DNA of 64,000 nt from Spirosoma arboris (GTDB lineage Bacteria; Bacteroidota; Bacteroidia; Cytophagales; Spirosomataceae): assembly GCF_009754945.1 (NCBI RefSeq), contig NZ_WPIN01000005.1, positions 186,001 to 250,000 of the forward strand, read 5' to 3'. Made by a program: the position numbers and the translations under genes. Positions 43,742 through 51,085 of this stretch are shown here, in pieces; the first letter of the stretch is position 1, and the number at the start of each line of letters is the position of its first letter. The notes beneath the pieces were generated by a model. It saw only the letters and a list, made by a program, of their open reading frames with translations. It did no database searches and had not been told where the DNA came from.

Positions 43742-43835
43742 ATTTTTGTCATGCTGACGAAGGAAGCATCTCAAGGTATCCTTATTTGAAGGTTGAGAAA
43801 TCTTAAGATGCTTCCTTCGTCAGCATGACAAAAAT
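43742..43835. repeat. 94-bp inverted-repeat element, copy 1
   Basis: Perfect 30-bp arms at 43742-43771 and 43806-43835 around a 34-bp centre. Each arm also contains a 5-bp stem with a 9-base loop, ATGCT-GACGAAGGA-AGCAT. It lies between the stops of the lyase gene and the convergent Crp gene. A second copy of the same length is at 45817-45910. Confidence 0.85.
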
Positions 43836-43848
43836 CCGGAAAATGGCA

Positions 43849-44424
43849 CTAACCATTCCGCTTAAGCCGACTCAATGTTTCCCTTGAAACGCCCAGATAA
43901 GCTGCTATTAGTTGTTTGGGTACGAGGTTGTACAGTTCAGGATACTGTTTCAGCAATTCCTCGTATCGACCTTGTGCATCGTTATTCATAAAGGAAAGCA
44001 ATCGTTTGTGCGCAGCCACATATCCTTTATTCGTTCTTAATCGAAAGAAACGTTCAAATTGATGCAATTCATCACACAGCTTTTCCCGATCATCGCTGCT
44101 TAGGCAAAGCACTTCTGCATCCGTTACGCAGTCTACGGTTATGGTTGCTTTAAGATGATACGTCAATGCATTATAATCAGAAGCCCACCAGTTCGGCATG
44201 GCAAACTGAAGAATGAACATTTTCAGGTCGTCATTCATATAGAATGATTTCAGGCAACCACTTAGGACGAAATATTCGGCATCAACCGCATCACCAGGGG
44301 AAATGATCGCTTGTCCTTTTTTAAATGAAAGTGGCTTAAAATGGGAGAAAACGTAAGCAAACTGTTCGTCTGTAAGGCTTATTGTTTTGAGCAAATGTTG
44401 TTTTAACAGTTCGTCAGCTTGCAT
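43849..44424 (-). CDS. Crp/Fnr family transcriptional regulator, second copy
   Basis: 191 residues from the ATG at 44424 (MQADELLKQ). Beta-roll sensor about 20-115 (KKGQAIISPGDAVDAEYFVLSGCLKSFY) and winged helix at the end (KQLIAAYLGVSRETLSRLKRNG). The recognition helix SRETLSR keeps the Arg, Glu and Arg that in E. coli CRP (SRETVGR) contact TGTGA. Matching TGTGA-N6-TCACA sites lie 2 kb away in front of the SDR-lyase operon, its likely target. The ligand need not be cAMP. Separated from that operon by the repeat element. Confidence 0.9.
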   Translation of the reverse strand: MQADELLKQHLLKTISLTDEQFAYVFSHFKPLSFKKGQAIISPGDAVDAEYFVLSGCLKSFYMNDDLKMFILQFAMPNWWASDYNALTYHLKATITVDCVTDAEVLCLSSDDREKLCDELHQFERFFRLRTNKGYVAAHKRLLSFMNNDAQGRYEELLKQYPELYNLVPKQLIAAYLGVSRETLSRLKRNG

Positions 44425-44443
44425 GAAATTACGTGTTAGGTAC

Positions 44444-45019
44444 TTAAGCTCGCAGTGGCCCAACGTACCGATAGGTAGTTAAACTTACACCTGTTGGCGT
44501 GGTCATCGTGCTGACATAAGCGAGTTCACGCGCGTCGGCACTTTCCGAAAAGAAGCGTTTGCCTTTGCCCAACAAGATTGGATAAACGATCAGCACAACT
44601 TCGTCGGCCAACCCCTGCTCGAGCAACACAGATATCAGCGTTGAACTCCCGCAAACAATCAGATCAGGGCCGTCTGTCGCCTTGAGATCGCGAATACCCG
44701 CTACGATGTCCGTGCCTAAGTCTTTGACAGGTCCCCATTCGAGGCTATCCGGCCTGTGTGTAGCAACGTATTTCGTTGCAGCATTCAAACTGTTCGCTAT
44801 TGGAATATCTCCGGCCTTGGGCCAGAACTCAGACCAGCTATCGTAGGTCCGACGACCCAGCAGCAGATCAAAGTTACTGCCGTATGATTGACGGACGGCT
44901 TCTAATCCGGCCGGAGTTCGATAGGGTGTCGTCCATCCGCCATGTGTGAAGTTTTCGTCATTTTCATGCTGCATTACACCGTCCAGCGAGATGTGTTCTA
45001 CGATTCTGATCGTTCTCAT
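44444..45019 (-). CDS. Dihydrofolate reductase-like protein (RibD C-terminal domain)
   Basis: 191 residues of the RibD C-terminal/DHFR-like fold: VEHISLDGVMQ at the start, LLLGRRTYDSWSEFWP, DLIVCGSSTLISVLLEQGLADEVVLIVYPILLGKG split over the second half. Stand-alone members are common in Bacteroidota and are NADPH-dependent reductases of unknown substrate, not true folate enzymes. Its end is 19 bp from the Crp gene start, so the two may be transcribed together from the promoter at 45048. Confidence 0.9.
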   Translation of the reverse strand: MRTIRIVEHISLDGVMQHENDENFTHGGWTTPYRTPAGLEAVRQSYGSNFDLLLGRRTYDSWSEFWPKAGDIPIANSLNAATKYVATHRPDSLEWGPVKDLGTDIVAGIRDLKATDGPDLIVCGSSTLISVLLEQGLADEVVLIVYPILLGKGKRFFSESADARELAYVSTMTTPTGVSLTTYRYVGPLRA

Positions 45020-45047
45020 TTTGTTCGTTTTTCGTTTACTGTGTACA

Positions 45048-45055
45048 CAAAGTTA
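45048..45055 (-). promoter_or_regulatory. -7 box of the DHFR-like gene
   Basis: TAACTTTG on the minus strand (TAnnTTTG), 28 nt before the ATG at 45019. A short TGTGTACACA palindrome (45040-45049) lies at its downstream edge. Confidence 0.55.
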
Positions 45056-45125
45056 ACCCCTATTAGATACATATATGAGGGGCAATCGAGACAAAATGAG
45101 GGTGTTTTGCGCCTACCTATGGGAG

Positions 45126-45827
45126 CTATTTTCTCTTGGTATTCGACAGGTAATAATGCCAAAGCATCATGCAGGCTACCGACCGAAACGGCTCCCAACG
45201 TTCACTGATTTCGAGGATTTCTTCTCTTGTCGTAGAGGGAGCAAGCTGTTTCAGACGCTTTAACGCATTGACGGCAGCCAGATCACCAATCGGGAAAATA
45301 TCGGCCCGCTGAAGGGTGAACATCAGATACACATCGATGGTCCAGTTGCCTATACCTTTCAACCAGATGAGTCGTTCGCGCACCTCATCGTTGGTCAGTT
45401 TGGCAAGCTCCTCAAGATTGATCTCTCCGTTTGTTATGGCCTGTGCCAATCCTCTTAGGTAACCCATTTTTTGGCGACTGACAAAGCAAGCCCGCATCTC
45501 TTCGTCGCTAAGCTGAAGCACGGCGTCTGGCGTAATCTCTGTCGTTTTCTCTTTCAGCTTATTCAGAGTAGCCAAAGCCGATGCCAGCGAAACCTGTTGT
45601 TCCAGGATGATGTGCACCAATGTCTCAAACGTATTTTCCCGTGTCCACATCGGCGGATAGCTGTGCGCATCCAGAATCGCTTTTAGATCATCGTCCTGAC
45701 TAGCCAGGTGCTCACATAGCTCGTGGTAGTTTTCGAGATTGAAGGTGATGGGGGTTGTTTCAGAGGCTAGGGTTGTGCTTTTCACGAGGTACTTTTTATA
45801 GAGAAACTTGACGGTATTTTTTGTCAT
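45126..45827 (-). CDS. DNA-3-methyladenine glycosylase, HhH-GPD family (AlkA-like)
   Basis: About 233 residues. The helix-hairpin-helix and catalytic region is clear: IWLKGIGNWTIDVYLMF followed by IFPIGDLAAV, whose Asp is the catalytic residue of the family; ILEQQVSLASA lies before it. It removes alkylated bases from DNA. The N-terminus is unsettled: the only ATG upstream of the domain (45827) lies inside the left arm of a 94-bp repeat element; a GTG at 45785 is an alternative. It follows ogt on the same strand, so this is an alkylation-repair pair split by the repeat. Confidence 0.88.
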   Translation of the reverse strand: MTKNTVKFLYKKYLVKSTTLASETTPITFNLENYHELCEHLASQDDDLKAILDAHSYPPMWTRENTFETLVHIILEQQVSLASALATLNKLKEKTTEITPDAVLQLSDEEMRACFVSRQKMGYLRGLAQAITNGEINLEELAKLTNDEVRERLIWLKGIGNWTIDVYLMFTLQRADIFPIGDLAAVNALKRLKQLAPSTTREEILEISERWEPFRSVACMMLWHYYLSNTKRK

Positions 45828-45910
45828 TCTGACGAAGGAAGAATCGTAAACTATCCTTATTTGAGGGTAAAGAATCACTAAGATTCTTCCTTCGTCAGAA
45901 TGACAAAAAC
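45817..45910. repeat. 94-bp inverted-repeat element, copy 2
   Basis: Arms of 28 bp at 45818-45845 and 45882-45909 are perfectly complementary; the centre keeps TATCCTTATTTGA as in copy 1. The inner stem is ATTCT-GACGAAGGA-AGAAT: the G-C pair of copy 1 is replaced by T-A in both arms while the 9-base loop is unchanged. It separates ogt from the AlkA-like gene and overlaps the apparent start of the latter. Confidence 0.85.
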
Positions 45911-45953
45911 GCTCATTGAAATGGTTATTTTCAAAAATCAAAACCTACCTCAA

Positions 45954-46466
45954 TTAAAAAAGCGTTGGCGCTCTATGACTATTCTCCAGATTAAGCAGGG
46001 TCGATTTGTTGCCCAGGCCACCGGCAAAACCAACCAGTTTTCCGGATGCGCCCACCACTCGGTGACAGGGAACAACAATGGATATAGGGTTCTTATTTAA
46101 AGCACCACCAACTGCACGTACCGCTTTTATGTCGCCAAGCATGCGAGCAAGATCACCATATGTTTTGGTTACGCCATACGGAATACCAAGCAGTGCTTCC
46201 CAAACCTTAACCTGGAATTCGGTTCCATTGAAATCAAGCGGAATGTCGAAAACCGTTCTCTTTTTCTCGAAATATTCGGTCAGTTGTTGCTCGGTTTGTA
46301 CCAGTATCGGGGCCTCATCATCTCGTTCAGGCGTTGGTAGTTTTGTTCGTTTATAATCTTCGCCTTCCCATAGTATAGCCGCAAGACCAGTATCGGTAGC
46401 GACAAGCCGAATAAAACCTACCGGCGACGATACGTCTTTATATACCAGCCTTTTATGTTCTTTCAT
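45954..46466 (-). CDS. ogt: Methylated-DNA--protein-cysteine methyltransferase
   Basis: 170 residues. The acceptor motif PCHR has Cys134 (IVVPCHRVVGA), preceded by the helix-turn-helix recognition segment (GTEFQVKVWEALLGIPYGVTKTYGDLA split around 80-106) and followed by GFAGGLGNKSTLL. It removes alkyl groups from O6 of guanine in a one-use reaction. There is no Ada-type regulatory domain. With the AlkA-like gene downstream it forms an alkylation-damage repair pair; a MFS pump and its TetR regulator lie upstream. Confidence 0.96.
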   Translation of the reverse strand: MKEHKRLVYKDVSSPVGFIRLVATDTGLAAILWEGEDYKRTKLPTPERDDEAPILVQTEQQLTEYFEKKRTVFDIPLDFNGTEFQVKVWEALLGIPYGVTKTYGDLARMLGDIKAVRAVGGALNKNPISIVVPCHRVVGASGKLVGFAGGLGNKSTLLNLENSHRAPTLF

Positions 46467-46504
46467 ATTTTTACTTTCAAGGCGTTTTTCGTCAGCTTTC
46501 TCCG

Positions 46505-47965
46505 TTACTCTGCGGGCACAAACTGCTCTTCAAATTTTGCATCTGATGGAGAATTAGTGCCTGAGGAGTTTGCGTTCTGCAACTGACTTTGCTTTCCATC
46601 AGGAAGCAGATATAACATAATTCCTACCAGTACTACACAAACCAATAAGCCTATTGTACCGGCATGATAAGCAGCTTGCCAGCCGTCTTTGGAGAAATAG
46701 AAGAAGACGCCCCCAATGATACTGACACCCAGAGCTGACGCTGTTTGCTGAAAGGTTGAATAAATCCCTGCTGCTGCACCTGCGTATTGAGCCGGTACGT
46801 TTTTGAGTGCCACATTCAACAGCGATGGCAGCACAAGCCCGTTTCCAAGTCCCCATATACCCATTAATCCGACAATCAGCCAGGGACTTATTCCTGGTTC
46901 CCAAAGCGTCATCTGCAAGTAGAACGCGACGCCCAGAAGAACAACACCGACTTGCAAAACGCGTTTTCCAAACCTAACGATCAGTTTGGACGCCATTACT
47001 GAAGATGCAATAAACAGGATACCTGGAACGATGAAGTATAACCCGCAATACAAAGCAGAAACACCGAGGCCATTTTGAAGATAGACCGCACTCAATAGCA
47101 GATAAGCGGTATGCAGCATGAAATGAAACAGGACCGCCACTAATCCGATGTTGAAACTGTTGATTTTAAACAACCGCACATCGATCAACGGATTCTCGCC
47201 ATTGGCAAGTTTCTGTTTTTGATTGGAAATGAAATAGGCGAAAACACCGAACGACAGAGCCAGCAATCCGAAACTCCACAAAGGCCAGCCAGCTTCGCGG
47301 CCTTGAATCAAAGGATAAATGAGACAAAACAGGGCTACTGTCAGAATCAAGATGCCCGAATAGTCAAATTTTGCGCCTTGATCGCTCTTTGTTTCAGTCA
47401 CGTACTTGTGTGTTGCCCAAAGTGTCAGGATACCAATAGGCAGGTTGATAAAGAAGATCAATCGCCAGCCTTCTATGGCCCAATGCGTATCAGACAGGTA
47501 ACCGCCTAATACTTGCCCGATGGCGGCAGCGGTACCGAGTGTAATTCCATAAAGGCCGAATGCTTTTGCCCGGTCTTTGGTGTCCGTGAAAAGTACCTGT
47601 ATAAACGCAATTGTCTGAGGCACCATAAAGGATGCGCTCAAGCCCTGAAAGAATCTCGTTACGTTTAGTTGCAGCGCGGAGGTCGATAAGCCGCATAAAC
47701 AGGACGCAACCGTGAACGCAAACATCCCCCAGAAGAAGACCTTCTTCCGCCCAAAATGATCACCAGCCCGCCCGCCCGTTATCAGGAAGGCAGCATATCC
47801 AAGTAGGTAACCTGCTATAACCAACTGGATTTCAGCGTCTGTAGCATGAACTCCTTTTTTAATAGTCGGTATCGCTATGTTAATAATGAACACATCGATT
47901 ACCGACAGTAAAGGCGCTGACAACACAATGATCAGCTCCAACCATTTGTTTTTCACCTCGTTCAT
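46505..47965 (-). CDS. MFS drug transporter, DHA2 (EmrB/QacA-like) family
   Basis: 486 residues with about 14 hydrophobic helices. DHA2 marks: PLLSVIDVFIINIAIPTI in helix 1 (conserved Asp), GGRAGDHFGRKKVF in the loop between helices 2 and 3, and the helix 5 region GTAAAIGQVLGG. It exports lipophilic compounds using the proton gradient. It starts 1 bp after the stop of the TetR gene, so the two are one operon, likely switched on by a substrate of the pump that binds the TetR protein. Confidence 0.94.
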   Translation of the reverse strand: MNEVKNKWLELIIVLSAPLLSVIDVFIINIAIPTIKKGVHATDAEIQLVIAGYLLGYAAFLITGGRAGDHFGRKKVFFWGMFAFTVASCLCGLSTSALQLNVTRFFQGLSASFMVPQTIAFIQVLFTDTKDRAKAFGLYGITLGTAAAIGQVLGGYLSDTHWAIEGWRLIFFINLPIGILTLWATHKYVTETKSDQGAKFDYSGILILTVALFCLIYPLIQGREAGWPLWSFGLLALSFGVFAYFISNQKQKLANGENPLIDVRLFKINSFNIGLVAVLFHFMLHTAYLLLSAVYLQNGLGVSALYCGLYFIVPGILFIASSVMASKLIVRFGKRVLQVGVVLLGVAFYLQMTLWEPGISPWLIVGLMGIWGLGNGLVLPSLLNVALKNVPAQYAGAAAGIYSTFQQTASALGVSIIGGVFFYFSKDGWQAAYHAGTIGLLVCVVLVGIMLYLLPDGKQSQLQNANSSGTNSPSDAKFEEQFVPAE

Positions 47966-47966
47966 C

Positions 47967-48530
47967 TTAGATCAGTTTTTGAATGATTTGTTTTGCCGAT
48001 TGTAGTTCGGTGGGTTGCTTGAATACCGAGGCTGCCGCTATTGCCCCTTCTAACGTGATGAATATCAACTCTGCCAGTTCCTGGTCGGTCAATAGCTTTT
48101 TATGGCCCGAGTTAACAACAAGCGTTTTTATGAAGTCTTTGCTATGCTGCTTTGTCAGCTGAATTTCCGCTAACACACGTGGATCACTCGTACCTGCTTC
48201 GTCATTTGCCTTTATAAAGGGACATCCGCCAAACTGCCGGATTTCCTGACGCTCTACATGGTGGTCAAAAAGCGCCAATAACTTGTCTTTCGGATCGGCC
48301 ACCTCATTTACGGCATTCTCAATCCGGTTAAACCAGCGTTCGTGGGTGCGTTGAATATAGGCAACCAACAGATCCGTCTTTGTGTCAAAATGTTTGTACA
48401 AGGACGCCTTTGCGATATCAGCCTCTTCGATGACCTGATTAATCCCCGTATTGCTATACCCTTGCGCATAGAAAAGTCGCTCGGCGGTATCGAGTATTTT
48501 GTCAACGACCACTTGTCCTCTCTGTTTCAT
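47967..48530 (-). CDS. TetR family repressor of the MFS pump operon
   Basis: 187 residues from the ATG at 48530 (MKQRGQVVVDKILD). Helix-turn-helix about 12-50 (GYSNTGINQVIEEADIAKASLYKHF). The C-terminal domain contains GGCPFIKANDEAG, a pattern of the AcrR/YxaF-like group. An upstream ATG at 48548 lies within the operator palindrome and is unlikely. The -7 box ends 4 nt before the chosen ATG, suggesting a leaderless mRNA; a GTG at 48512 is the alternative. It represses its own operon by the palindrome at 48546-48573. Confidence 0.93.
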   Translation of the reverse strand: MKQRGQVVVDKILDTAERLFYAQGYSNTGINQVIEEADIAKASLYKHFDTKTDLLVAYIQRTHERWFNRIENAVNEVADPKDKLLALFDHHVERQEIRQFGGCPFIKANDEAGTSDPRVLAEIQLTKQHSKDFIKTLVVNSGHKKLLTDQELAELIFITLEGAIAAASVFKQPTELQSAKQIIQKLI

Positions 48531-48534
48531 GACA

Positions 48535-48542
48535 CAAAGATA
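48535..48542 (-). promoter_or_regulatory. -7 box of the tetR-MFS operon
   Basis: TATCTTTG on the minus strand (TAnnTTTG), 4 nt before the ATG at 48530, the same spacing as at the other tetR gene (2783-2790). Confidence 0.65.
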
Positions 48543-48545
48543 AGC

Positions 48546-48573
48546 CATAAATAGACAAATCTGTCTATTTATG
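48546..48573. promoter_or_regulatory. Operator palindrome of the TetR-MFS operon
   Basis: CATAAATAGACA at 48546-48557 and its perfect complement TGTCTATTTATG at 48562-48573, 4-bp centre. It lies immediately upstream of the -7 box, covering the -33 region, the usual place for a TetR autoregulatory operator. Confidence 0.8.
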
Positions 48574-48626
48574 AAAAATTATTTTTGCCGAACATATATA
48601 CTTCTGCTCGGACAAGCTCTTTTTAA

Positions 48627-48827
48627 TCGAGGAGGGGAAGTCAGCTTACCTGGCACGGTACCAACAACTTGATTAATACCGAATACCGTTGTTTTGAAAC
48701 CTTCAAGAGTGATGCGTTTTCAGTGACGAAGCCGGTGTATTTAGCCGCATCCGACCAGTTACAATTTTCCTTCATTAAGAAGATGCACATCAAAGGGATA
48801 AGTGCAAATAAAAACGAGCCCGGTTAG
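48627..48827 (+). pseudogene. Possible coding remnant without a start codon
   Basis: From an in-frame stop at 48624 to a TAG at 48825, 66 codons are open without an ATG near the start. The translation looks protein-like (LTWHGTNNLINTEYRCFETF, then VTKPVYLAASDQLQFSFI) and its stop lies in the loop of the terminator. It could be the 3' end of a deleted gene or chance. I recognise no family. Confidence 0.25.
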
Positions 48828-48843
48828 ACTACCGGGCTCGTTT
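48812..48843. terminator. Bidirectional intrinsic terminator
   Basis: AAACGAGCCCGGT (48812-48824) and its exact complement (48831-48843), loop TAGACT. GC-rich core with T-runs on both sides (TTTATTT on plus, TTTTTATTT on minus). It lies 30 bp after the stop of the 48873-49157 gene on the minus strand. Confidence 0.85.
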
Positions 48844-48872
48844 ATTTATAGTAATTAACTGACTACCTATTC

Positions 48873-49157
48873 TTACGAATGCACTGCAGCAAGCCGTGGC
48901 TCTGCGATAGCTTCAGTAGCATAGGGTCTTGCCTGATAACCGCTACTAAGCCCGACCGCTATCCATAATATATCGCCTACAGTTAACTCTGTGCCCGAAA
49001 AGAAACCATACTCGGGTGTTCGAAACAGATTCTCGCCATGGGGAATAAGTCGAAACCACTCCTCGTCACCAATCTCGTTAAACTCATGGGTAGCAACATA
49101 TTGCAATACGTCCCCTTGGGTAAGGGTAGGAATGGAATTATTGGCCTCGGTGATCAT
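48873..49157 (-). CDS. Small protein of 94 residues, unknown
   Basis: Opens MITEANNSIPTLTQGDVLQYVATHEF and ends EAIAEPRLAAVHS; central stretch EEWFRLIPHGENLFRTPEYGFFSGTEL. Acidic, soluble, no signal peptide. A TATCTTTA box, one base from TAnnTTTG, lies at 49170-49177 upstream, and a strong terminator follows, so it looks like a complete single-gene unit. The ends read like a small accessory or peptide-type protein, but no modifying enzyme is nearby and I claim no function. Confidence 0.6.
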   Translation of the reverse strand: MITEANNSIPTLTQGDVLQYVATHEFNEIGDEEWFRLIPHGENLFRTPEYGFFSGTELTVGDILWIAVGLSSGYQARPYATEAIAEPRLAAVHS

Positions 49158-49248
49158 GACGGTATTATTTAAAGATATTTTTTACCTATATAACGAAATA
49201 AGGAGACACAACGTTTAAAAAAGCTCATAAAACCGAAAAAGATCTAAC

Positions 49249-49276
49249 AAAAAAAACGGACCCCTAGAGCGGTCCG
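49249..49276 (-). terminator. Intrinsic terminator on the minus strand
   Basis: CGGACC (49257-49262) pairs with GGTCCG (49271-49276); on the minus strand the stem is followed by eight T residues (49256-49249). It implies a minus-strand transcript ending here, from the otherwise gene-poor 49280-49600. Confidence 0.75.
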
Positions 49277-49371
49277 GTAAATTCGTCAGCAGCTTACTTA
49301 GCTAACTATTAAGCCGTTACTGCCGGTGAATACGCGACGGCAACGGGACTTAAAACGGTGTATTCTATCAG

Positions 49372-49551
49372 TTATTTCTTTTTGATAAGAGCCACTAATT
49401 TTCTGATCTGAACAAACATAGGGGACGTATCAGAATAACCCGGCCCGTAAAGATACTGCCCCAGCTGATATGAGGCAGAATTATGGCAAGCAACATTAGC
49501 CGTACATTCGTCATGGATTTCATAGTCATCAATCGGTTTGGGTTCGATGGA
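49372..49551 (-). other. Protein-like frame between in-frame stops in a 613-bp gene-poor gap
   Basis: From a TAG at 49552-49554 to a TAA at 49372-49374, 59 codons read like protein (PKPIDDYEIHDECTANVAC, SASYQLGQYLYGPGYSDTS) but have no ATG before MFVQIRKLVALIKKK at the end. The same frame continues past the TAA as IEYTVLSPVAVAYSPAVTA before the terminator. It could be a decayed gene with two nonsense codons, or a set of tiny peptides. A second frame from the ATG at 49529 gives a 44-residue peptide with a signal-like start. Nothing else is supported in 49158-49770. Confidence 0.25.
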
Positions 49552-49770
49552 CTAAAATTCCGCTTCGGCAAGGGCTAATGAAATAGTTAGCTCTAACGAT
49601 TTTGAGTCTTAGATTAGGTCGCACTACATGATAGCTGGGAGGGCTGCTCAAGGGCGACCAGGTCAGGGTGGAAATACAAGTCCAGGTTTATTATCGTAGA
49701 ACGCACAAGGGTGTTGACAGGCTCGGCCCACCCACTCGTCCTAAATTCCGACAAAAGCATAGCGGATGCT

Positions 49771-50931
49771 TTACCAGGCTTGTCGGTAGAGTGCCACGAT
49801 CTGGTTGGCCGTTGGTACGGTCGGGTTGTTTTGGGGACTACCCGAGGCCAGCGCGTCGGCAGCCATTTTTTCCAGTACCTGCTCAAAGGTGGATTGATCC
49901 ACACCCACACAATCCCGTAGTCGGGGAATTTTTAACGACCGATTTTGTCGTTCCAAACCAGCTACTAAAGCAGCACTAGCAGCTTCATCAGACTCATCGA
50001 CCTGAGCAATGTCCATTGCCCGGGCTATCATAGCGTATCGCTCTAGCGCACCAGAGACCGAAAATTGGGTTACAGTCGGCAATAAAACTGCATTACTTAA
50101 GCCGTGTGGCAGATGAAACTGCACACCCAGGGGCCGACTCATGCCATGTACTAAACATACGCTACTATTCGTAAAGGCAAGCCCACCCAGGCAGGCTGCC
50201 AGTGACATTCCTTCGCGAGCTTCCCGGTGAGTGGGCTCCTGCCAGGCCGTCTGCAAGTGTTTGGAAACTAGCTCGATGCACGACAAAGCAAGTGGATCGC
50301 TCAGGACATTTGCTTTCTGCGAGACATACGCTTCCATACCATGAGTGAGCGTATCAACCCCAACGTGAGCGGTCAAAGCCGGGGGCATAGAGAGCGTGAG
50401 TTCGTAATCAACCAGCGCTATGGCAGGCATAAGGTGGGCATCCAGAATCATCATCTTCACATTCAGCTCAGTGTCGGTGATGACGGTTACTTTAGTGGCC
50501 TCACTGCCCGTTCCGGCGGTGGTCGGGATGGCAATTACAGGCAATCCGGCGTTCGGAATTTTATGATACCCCATATACTTGTGCAAAGGGCCTTCATTCG
50601 TTCTCAACACGGCAATGGCTTTGGCAGCATCAATCGAACTCCCCCCTCCTACTGCCACAACGACATCGGCATCGTGTTTAGTCAACTCAGCCAGGCCGTC
50701 CAAAACCGTCTGAACAGTTGGATCGGGCTGTACAGCGCTGAAAACCGCTACGGCAAGACCTGCCTGGTGAAGCGGTGCAGCCAATGCCTGCACTAACCCC
50801 GTACTCTCGATAAACGGATCGGTTACGAAGAAGACCCGCCGGGCGCCGATCCGGGTAAGTTGGGGAAGCAATTCACGGCTGGCCCCAGCGCCATGAATAA
50901 TTGTTTGGGGAGCGTTGAACAGATAACTCAT
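49771..50931 (-). CDS. Iron-containing alcohol dehydrogenase (group III)
   Basis: 386 residues. NAD-binding GGGSSIDAAKAIAV near residue 95, then PTTAGTGSEATKV, and the metal site with Asp and His ligands in TLTHGMEAYVS, CLVHGMSRPLG and FHLPHGLSNA. These define the Fe-ADH family that includes 1,3-propanediol, lactaldehyde and butanol dehydrogenases. It interconverts a small alcohol and aldehyde using NAD(P) in the cytosol. No partner gene is linked; substrate unknown. Confidence 0.94.
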   Translation of the reverse strand: MSYLFNAPQTIIHGAGASRELLPQLTRIGARRVFFVTDPFIESTGLVQALAAPLHQAGLAVAVFSAVQPDPTVQTVLDGLAELTKHDADVVVAVGGGSSIDAAKAIAVLRTNEGPLHKYMGYHKIPNAGLPVIAIPTTAGTGSEATKVTVITDTELNVKMMILDAHLMPAIALVDYELTLSMPPALTAHVGVDTLTHGMEAYVSQKANVLSDPLALSCIELVSKHLQTAWQEPTHREAREGMSLAACLGGLAFTNSSVCLVHGMSRPLGVQFHLPHGLSNAVLLPTVTQFSVSGALERYAMIARAMDIAQVDESDEAASAALVAGLERQNRSLKIPRLRDCVGVDQSTFEQVLEKMAADALASGSPQNNPTVPTANQIVALYRQAW

Positions 50932-51085
50932 AATTTCCGCCTTGTTGATAGCGAATGAGCCATGGCAGCAATGCCAGGTTTTTGTAGGAGTAAAATTGCA
51001 CTATTTAGGCAGTATCAGCTTACGTTTTAGCAGATATTAATTCATATGTTTCCAACCAGGTGTACTATTCGGATAGTTTCTTAGG

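Noticed and set aside
37855..49157. Genomic island or prophage
   Set aside because: The gene mix looks accessory, but there is no integrase, tRNA target site, transposase or obvious shift in composition.
48873..49157. RiPP precursor
   Set aside because: The small protein and its neighbours end in short Ala/Val-rich tails, but no modifying enzyme, protease or peptide exporter is adjacent.
49614..49910. 98-codon minus-strand frame as a gene
   Set aside because: Most of it lies over the 3' end of the alcohol dehydrogenase gene in another frame on the same strand; composition is Trp/Arg/Pro-rich and not protein-like.
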